From: Nakamurella endophytica
GTDB taxonomy: Bacteria; Actinomycetota; Actinomycetes; Mycobacteriales; Nakamurellaceae
NCBI RefSeq assembly: GCF_014646215.1
Contig: NZ_BMNA01000001.1
Location: forward strand, 450,183-514,182
Reading direction: 5' to 3'
DNA length: 64,000 nt
In this document: positions 59,541 to 64,000 of the stretch, piece after piece
Numbering within the stretch: position 1 is the first letter of the stretch
How the letters are laid out: each line of letters begins with the position of its first letter
Notes under the pieces: generated by a model
Told to the model about the DNA's origin: nothing
Database searches by the model: none
What the model saw: the letters and a program-made list of their open reading frames with translations, nothing else
Program-made: the position numbers and the translations under genes

Positions 59541-61634
59541 TCACAGGCTGATCCGGGACCCCATGACGACGGTCCGCTCCTCCGGCAGCCGGAAAGAGGC
59601 GGCCGGGCTGGCGGCGTTGTGGGCCAGCGCGACGAAGAGCCGCTTGCGCCAGGCGGCCAGCCCCGGCTGCGTCCCGGTCTCCACGCCGATCCGGGACAGG
59701 AAGTAGTAGGCCTGGTCCTCGGCGAAGTCGAGTTCCGAGCTGCGCCCGGTGACCTCGCGCAGCACCGCGGGGATGTCCTGGTCGTCCTGGAAGCCGACGC
59801 GCACCGACACGTGCACGATTCCGTCGTCGGCGTACTTGAGGTCGTCGACGGTGATCCGGTCCTCGCCGGTGTAGTAGGGCACGTTCTGCGGTTGCAGCGA
59901 CACGATCACCACGTGCTCGTGCAAGGTGTGGTTGAACTCGGTGTTCGCCCGCAGGGCCAGCGGTGTCGTCTCCTTGCCGGGGTGCGGGAACACCGCGATC
60001 CCGGGCACCCGCGGGATGCCGCTCTCGCGGATGCGCTCCACGAAGTCCGGCAGCGATCCCTCGGCCTCGATGCGCCGCGCGGTGATCAGCCGGCGGCCGC
60101 GCTCCCAGGTGGTCATCAGGGTGACCACGACGACGGCGATGAGCAGCGGCAGCCAGCCGCCGTGCACCACCTTGCTCAGGTTCGCCGCGAAGAAGACGAG
60201 TTCCAGCCCGCCGAACACGACGCCGATGACCACCAGCCGCCAGACCGGCCAGCGCCAGGCCGACCCGGCGAGGATCAGGAATAGCGTGGTGGTCAGCAGC
60301 AGGGTCCCGGTGACCGCCAGGCCGTACGCGGTCGCCAGCCGGTTCGACGAGCGGAACAGCAGCATCAGGATGATCACCCCGGTGAACAGCAGCCAGTTCA
60401 CCGCGGGCACGTAGATCTGCCCGCTCTCCTGCTGCGAGGTGTGCCGGACGGTCAGGTGCGGCAGGAACCCCAGCCGCACCGCCTGCCGGGACACCGAGAA
60501 GGCACCGGAGATGACGGCCTGCGACGCGATGACCGTGGCCATGGTGGCCAGCACCACCAGCGGCAGCCGCGCCCAGCCGGGCGCCATGATGTAGAAGGGG
60601 TTCGAGATCGACCGCGGCTGGTCCAGGATCAGCGCGCCCTGACCCAGGTAGTTGACGATCAGCGCCGGGAAGACCAGGAAGAACCACGACATCCGGATCG
60701 GCCGGCGGCCGAAGTGGCCCATGTCCGCGTAGAGCGCCTCGGCCCCGGTGATGGACAGCACCACGGCGCCCATGGCGATGAACGCGGTGAACGGGTGGTC
60801 GGCCACGAACCCGACCGCGTAGGTCGGCGACAACCCGCGCAGGATGCCGGGCCGGGCGATGATGTGCGGCAGCCCGAGGACGGCCAGCACCAGGAACCAC
60901 ACCACCATGATCGGCCCGAACAGCCGGCCGATCCGGTGCGTGCCCAGGCGCTGGACCAGGAACAGGCCGATGACGATGAGCAGGCCCACCGGGAGGACGA
61001 CGTCCGCCGCGTGCGGTTCCACCACCTCGATGCCCTCGACGGCCGAGAGCACGGAGATCGCCGGGGTGATCAGGCTGTCGCCGTAGAACAGCGACGCGCC
61101 GATGACGCCGAGCAGCATGGCCACCGCCACCCGCCGGCTGCGGGGCCGCAGCCGGTCCCGGATCAGCGCGGCGAGCGCCATGATCCCGCCCTCGCCGTCG
61201 TTGTCGGCCCGCAGGATGAAGGCCACGTACTTGACGGACACCACGATGGTGATCGCCCAGAAGACCAGCGAGATGACGCCGTAGACGTCGCCGACCGTGG
61301 GCTTGACCGCGTTGTCGTCGATGGAGAAGACCGTCTGCAGCGCGTAGAGCGGGCTGGTGCCGATGTCCCCGAAGACGACGCCGATCGCGCCCAGCGCGAG
61401 GCCGGCCATCCCGCCGCGGTGCACCGCGGGATGGTCGGACCCACGGGCAGCACGGGCAGCGCCGGCAGCGCCGCCGCTCGAGGCGGGGCCGCCGGCCCGC
61501 CTGCGCGCTGCTCGCGACACCGCTCTCCGCGGTTCTGCCGCGCGCGGCACCGAACCGGCCGGCACTGAACGGCCGGACGCCCCCGACGCGGCCGGGCCGC
61601 CCGCTGCCGACCCGGTTCCCGCAGTGCTGGTCAT
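59541..61634 (-). CDS. kup: Kup-type potassium uptake protein
   Basis: 697 residues. A ~75-residue Ala/Arg-rich leader precedes 12 helices; the first reads LALGAIGVVFGDIGTSPLYAL, the Kup hallmark, followed by DNDGEGGIMAL and SLFYGDSLITPAISVLSAVEG. The C-terminal ~190 residues are cytoplasmic (YYTGEDRITVDDLKYADDGI). Proton-coupled K+ uptake. ATG at 61634; no ribosome site. GCACA-G-TGTGC lies 3 nt upstream of the start. An internal start at VHRGGMAGLALGAI is possible. Confidence 0.9.
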   Translation of the reverse strand: MTSTAGTGSAAGGPAASGASGRSVPAGSVPRAAEPRRAVSRAARRRAGGPASSGGAAGAARAARGSDHPAVHRGGMAGLALGAIGVVFGDIGTSPLYALQTVFSIDDNAVKPTVGDVYGVISLVFWAITIVVSVKYVAFILRADNDGEGGIMALAALIRDRLRPRSRRVAVAMLLGVIGASLFYGDSLITPAISVLSAVEGIEVVEPHAADVVLPVGLLIVIGLFLVQRLGTHRIGRLFGPIMVVWFLVLAVLGLPHIIARPGILRGLSPTYAVGFVADHPFTAFIAMGAVVLSITGAEALYADMGHFGRRPIRMSWFFLVFPALIVNYLGQGALILDQPRSISNPFYIMAPGWARLPLVVLATMATVIASQAVISGAFSVSRQAVRLGFLPHLTVRHTSQQESGQIYVPAVNWLLFTGVIILMLLFRSSNRLATAYGLAVTGTLLLTTTLFLILAGSAWRWPVWRLVVIGVVFGGLELVFFAANLSKVVHGGWLPLLIAVVVVTLMTTWERGRRLITARRIEAEGSLPDFVERIRESGIPRVPGIAVFPHPGKETTPLALRANTEFNHTLHEHVVIVSLQPQNVPYYTGEDRITVDDLKYADDGIVHVSVRVGFQDDQDIPAVLREVTGRSSELDFAEDQAYYFLSRIGVETGTQPGLAAWRKRLFVALAHNAASPAASFRLPEERTVVMGSRISL

Positions 61635-61637
61635 GAC

Positions 61638-61648
61638 GCACAGTGTGC
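61638..61648. promoter_or_regulatory. Small palindrome at the kup start
   Basis: GCACA-G-TGTGC, perfect, directly before the kup ATG; possible operator. Confidence 0.3.
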
Positions 61649-61712
61649 ATGACGATGACGCTGCGTGTACCGGTTCCCACGGCACGCCGCGCAGGGACGT
61701 GGGGTGGCGGCG

Positions 61713-64000
61713 TCAGCGGCCGTCGGGTCCCTGGAGCAGGTCGGCGACCAGCGCGGTCCAGCCGGTCTGGTGCGTGGCGCCGAGCCCCTCGCCGGTGTCG
61801 CCGTCGAAGTACTCGCTGAAGGTCGGGTGAGCCGCCCAGAGCGGGTCCGGGGACGACTCGATGCGGTGGCCGTCGCTGGGCCGGCGCCCGTCCGGTCCGG
61901 GGAGGAACAGCGAGACCAGTCGCTGGTCGATCAGGTCGGCGGCCTCCGCCAGGGTGACCCGGTTGCCCGACCCGGTGGGCACCTCGACCCGGAAGTCGTC
62001 GCCCAGGTAGTTGCCGTGCGCCCGCAGCGCGTCGGCCAGCAGGACGTTCACCGGGAACCACACCGGCCCGCGCCAGTTGGAGTTGCCGCCGAACAGCCCG
62101 CTGCGCGACTCGCCGGGTTCGTAGTCGATGGTCATCGACCGGCCGTCGACCTCGGTGGTGTACGGCGTGGAGTACGCCGCGGACAGCGACCGGATGCCGG
62201 CGACGGACAGGAACTCCTGCTCGTCGAACATCCGGGCGAGCAGCCGCGGCAGGGCGTCGCCGAGCAGCAGCGACAGCATCACCCGGCCGCCGTGCTCGGC
62301 GTCGGTGACCAGCCCGTCCAGCAGCTCCGGGCGTCGTCGCCGGAGCCAGGCCAGCCGGCTGCTGAAGTCCGGCAGCTCGGCGGTCCGCTCCGGCAGCACC
62401 GCGACGGCCAGCAGCGGGAGCAGGCCGACCATCGACCGGACCCGGAGCCGCTGGGAGCCGCCGTCCGGGTGCACGAGCACGTCGTAGAAGAAGCCGTCCT
62501 CCTCGTCCCACAGCGCGACGTCCTGCGAGCCGAAGCTGCGCATGGCGTGCGCGATGGACAGGAAGTGCTCCAGGAACTTGGTGGCCAGCTCGTCGAAGGC
62601 GGGCACCCGGTGCGCCGCCTCGACGCAGATCCGCAGCATCTGCAGGCAGAAGAACGCCATCCAGCTGGTGGCGTCGGACTGCTCCAGCCGGAACCCGGCC
62701 GGCAGCGGGGCGGACCGGTTGAACAGGCCGATGTTGTCCATGCCGAGGAAGCCGCCCTCGAACAGGTTCGACCCGTCGGCGTCCTTGCGGTTCACCCACC
62801 AGGCGAAGTTGAGCAGCATCTTGGTACCGATGCGGACCAGGAAGTCGGTGTCCCAGGCACCGTCGGCCTGGTACACGTGCCAGGCGGCCCAGGCGTGGAC
62901 GGGCGGGTTGACGTCGCCGAAGGCCCACTCGTACGCGGGCAGCTGGCCGTCCGGGTGCATGGCCCACTCCCGGGCCAGCAGCAGCAGCTGCTCCTTGGCG
63001 AAGGCCGGGTCCACGTGCGACAGCGCGACGCAGTGGAACGCCAGGTCCCAGGAGGCGAACCAGGGGTACTCCCACTCGTCCGGCATGCTGATCACGTCGG
63101 CCAGGCTCAGGTGCTCCCAGGAGGTGTTCCGGCCGGACGGCTGCCGGCGCTGGTCCGGCGGCGGCGGCTGCGCCGGGTCGCCCTGCAGCCAGCGGTGCAC
63201 GTCGTAGCGGTAGAGCTGCTTGCCCCACAGCAGCCCGGCGTAGGCGCGGCGGGCGACCGCGCGCCGGTCGTCGGTCAACCCGGCCGGCAGCACCGCCCCG
63301 TAGAACTCGTCCGCCTCGGCCGCGCGGTCGCCGAAGACGGCGTGGAAGCCGGCACCGAAGGTGTTCTCGTCCGGCTCGGCGGTGGACAGCCGCAGCCGCA
63401 CCGACACGGTCGCGCCGGGGGGCACCGCGTCGAACCGGTACCAGAACCCGGCCTTGGTGCCGGTGCCCTCGGTGGCCACGGCATCGGTGTCGCCGTGCAC
63501 GATGCGCTGATTGATGCCGTCCTTGGTGCGCCGCGCCGGGTTGGTCGCGGTCCCGAACAGCAGCCGGTCGTTGCTCTCGTTGTCGCACACCAGGACCTCG
63601 GGCCGGCCCTGCGCGCTGAGCGTGTAGCGGCCGAGGAACTCGTGCCGGCACACCACGGCGCGCATGTCCCCGACCACGTCGCCCGGATCCAGCGGCTCCA
63701 GCTCCGGCGTCCGGTCGTCCAGCCCCCAGGACCAGGTGTTGCGGTACCAGATCTGCGGGACCAGGTGCAGGTCCGCCGGGTCGGGGCCGTGGTTGGTCGC
63801 GTCGATGCGGATGCACAGGTCGTCCGGCGCCGCCTTGGCGTACTCGACCACGACGTCGAAGAAGCGGTTGCCGTCCAGCACCCCGGTGTCGGCCAGCTCG
63901 AACTCGCGCTGGTCCCGGCCGCGCCGGGCGTTCTCCTCCCGCAGCCGGGCGTACGGGTACTCCGCCTGCGGGTAGCGGTAGAGCCACCGCAGGAACGAGT
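61713..64000 (-). CDS. MGH1-type glycoside hydrolase (GH63-like), N-terminus outside window
   Basis: The frame is open to the window edge; about 762 residues are visible from SFLRWLYRYPQAEYPYARL. Features are ENARRGRDQREFELADTG, WYRNTWSWG, the (alpha/alpha)6 barrel segments WEYPWFASWDLAFHCVAL, PAYEWAFGDVNPPVHAWAA, FEGGFLGMDNIGLFNRS and NSNWRGPVWFPVNVLLADAL near the end. Such enzymes are glucosidase/mannosylglycerate-hydrolase relatives; some act on compatible solutes. No signal peptide seen. Exact substrate unknown. Confidence 0.85.
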   Translation of the reverse strand, partial: SFLRWLYRYPQAEYPYARLREENARRGRDQREFELADTGVLDGNRFFDVVVEYAKAAPDDLCIRIDATNHGPDPADLHLVPQIWYRNTWSWGLDDRTPELEPLDPGDVVGDMRAVVCRHEFLGRYTLSAQGRPEVLVCDNESNDRLLFGTATNPARRTKDGINQRIVHGDTDAVATEGTGTKAGFWYRFDAVPPGATVSVRLRLSTAEPDENTFGAGFHAVFGDRAAEADEFYGAVLPAGLTDDRRAVARRAYAGLLWGKQLYRYDVHRWLQGDPAQPPPPDQRRQPSGRNTSWEHLSLADVISMPDEWEYPWFASWDLAFHCVALSHVDPAFAKEQLLLLAREWAMHPDGQLPAYEWAFGDVNPPVHAWAAWHVYQADGAWDTDFLVRIGTKMLLNFAWWVNRKDADGSNLFEGGFLGMDNIGLFNRSAPLPAGFRLEQSDATSWMAFFCLQMLRICVEAAHRVPAFDELATKFLEHFLSIAHAMRSFGSQDVALWDEEDGFFYDVLVHPDGGSQRLRVRSMVGLLPLLAVAVLPERTAELPDFSSRLAWLRRRRPELLDGLVTDAEHGGRVMLSLLLGDALPRLLARMFDEQEFLSVAGIRSLSAAYSTPYTTEVDGRSMTIDYEPGESRSGLFGGNSNWRGPVWFPVNVLLADALRAHGNYLGDDFRVEVPTGSGNRVTLAEAADLIDQRLVSLFLPGPDGRRPSDGHRIESSPDPLWAAHPTFSEYFDGDTGEGLGATHQTGWTALVADLLQGPDGR

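Overview
The window comes from a very GC-rich (roughly 72% by eye) actinobacterial chromosome. Evidence is the frequent GTG starts, the rpfB-type resuscitation factors, a GHMP-type IspE, a bacterial protein O-mannosyltransferase, MmsA/IolBCDE-type inositol genes and several start codons placed 6-7 nt after a TANNNT -10 box (leaderless transcripts). The gene order metG-tatD-rpfB-rsmA-ispE-ABC-F, with rsmI and pmt nearby, is that of the mycobacterial and other actinobacterial housekeeping region. A Frankineae/Nakamurella-like genus would fit, but the genus cannot be fixed from this sequence. No rRNA, tRNA, CRISPR array, insertion sequence or prophage was seen.

Layout. 1-3343: a partial L,D-transpeptidase and a large secreted lectin/lytic-transglycosylase protein. 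3378-11476: a myo-inositol catabolic cluster (iolE; then iolC, aldolase remnant, iolB, iolD, mmsA) with a divergent GntR/UTRA regulator. The same 16-bp operator sits 1 nt upstream of a TTGAC(A/G) -35 box at both catabolic promoters. 11505-12955: rplY (L25/Ctc) and pth. 13052-17776: an accessory block of SDR, alpha/beta-hydrolase and a large LuxR (LAL) regulator. 17908-23450: lipoprotein, fatty-acyl-AMP/CoA ligase, ribokinase, DUF3311 plus sodium:solute symporter. 23632-27435: four genes overlapping by ATGA (ABC ATPase, ABC-2 permease, histidine kinase, response regulator). 27501-29760: a probable inactive alpha/beta-hydrolase and a GH3 lipoprotein.

29831-39717: metG, tatD, two rpf paralogues, rsmA, ispE and an Uup-like ABC-F protein, all leftward. 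39776-42237: a TetR/MFS efflux pair with three CGGAGG-N3-CCTCCG-type operators. 42258-47923: gnd, yqeY, rsmI and pmt (the last two fire from overlapping -10 boxes 24 bp apart), and sodA. 48089-52591: a G1-type peptidase, two small putative secreted or membrane proteins, a rhodanese, a thiamine-binding-type protein and a CDF transporter.

52871-57346 is the most interesting stretch. A translationally coupled operon encodes a circularly permuted ATP-grasp protein, an alpha-E protein and a transglutaminase-like protein. It is followed by a 118-residue protein built of four Trp-centred motifs at an exact 21-residue period. The ATP-grasp protein itself ends in four 11-residue Trp repeats. This combination suggests a peptide-ligation or modification system with a possible dedicated repeat substrate. 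57432-64000: a FadD15-like acyl-CoA ligase, a leaderless two-helix membrane protein, a Kup potassium transporter and a partial MGH1-type glycoside hydrolase.
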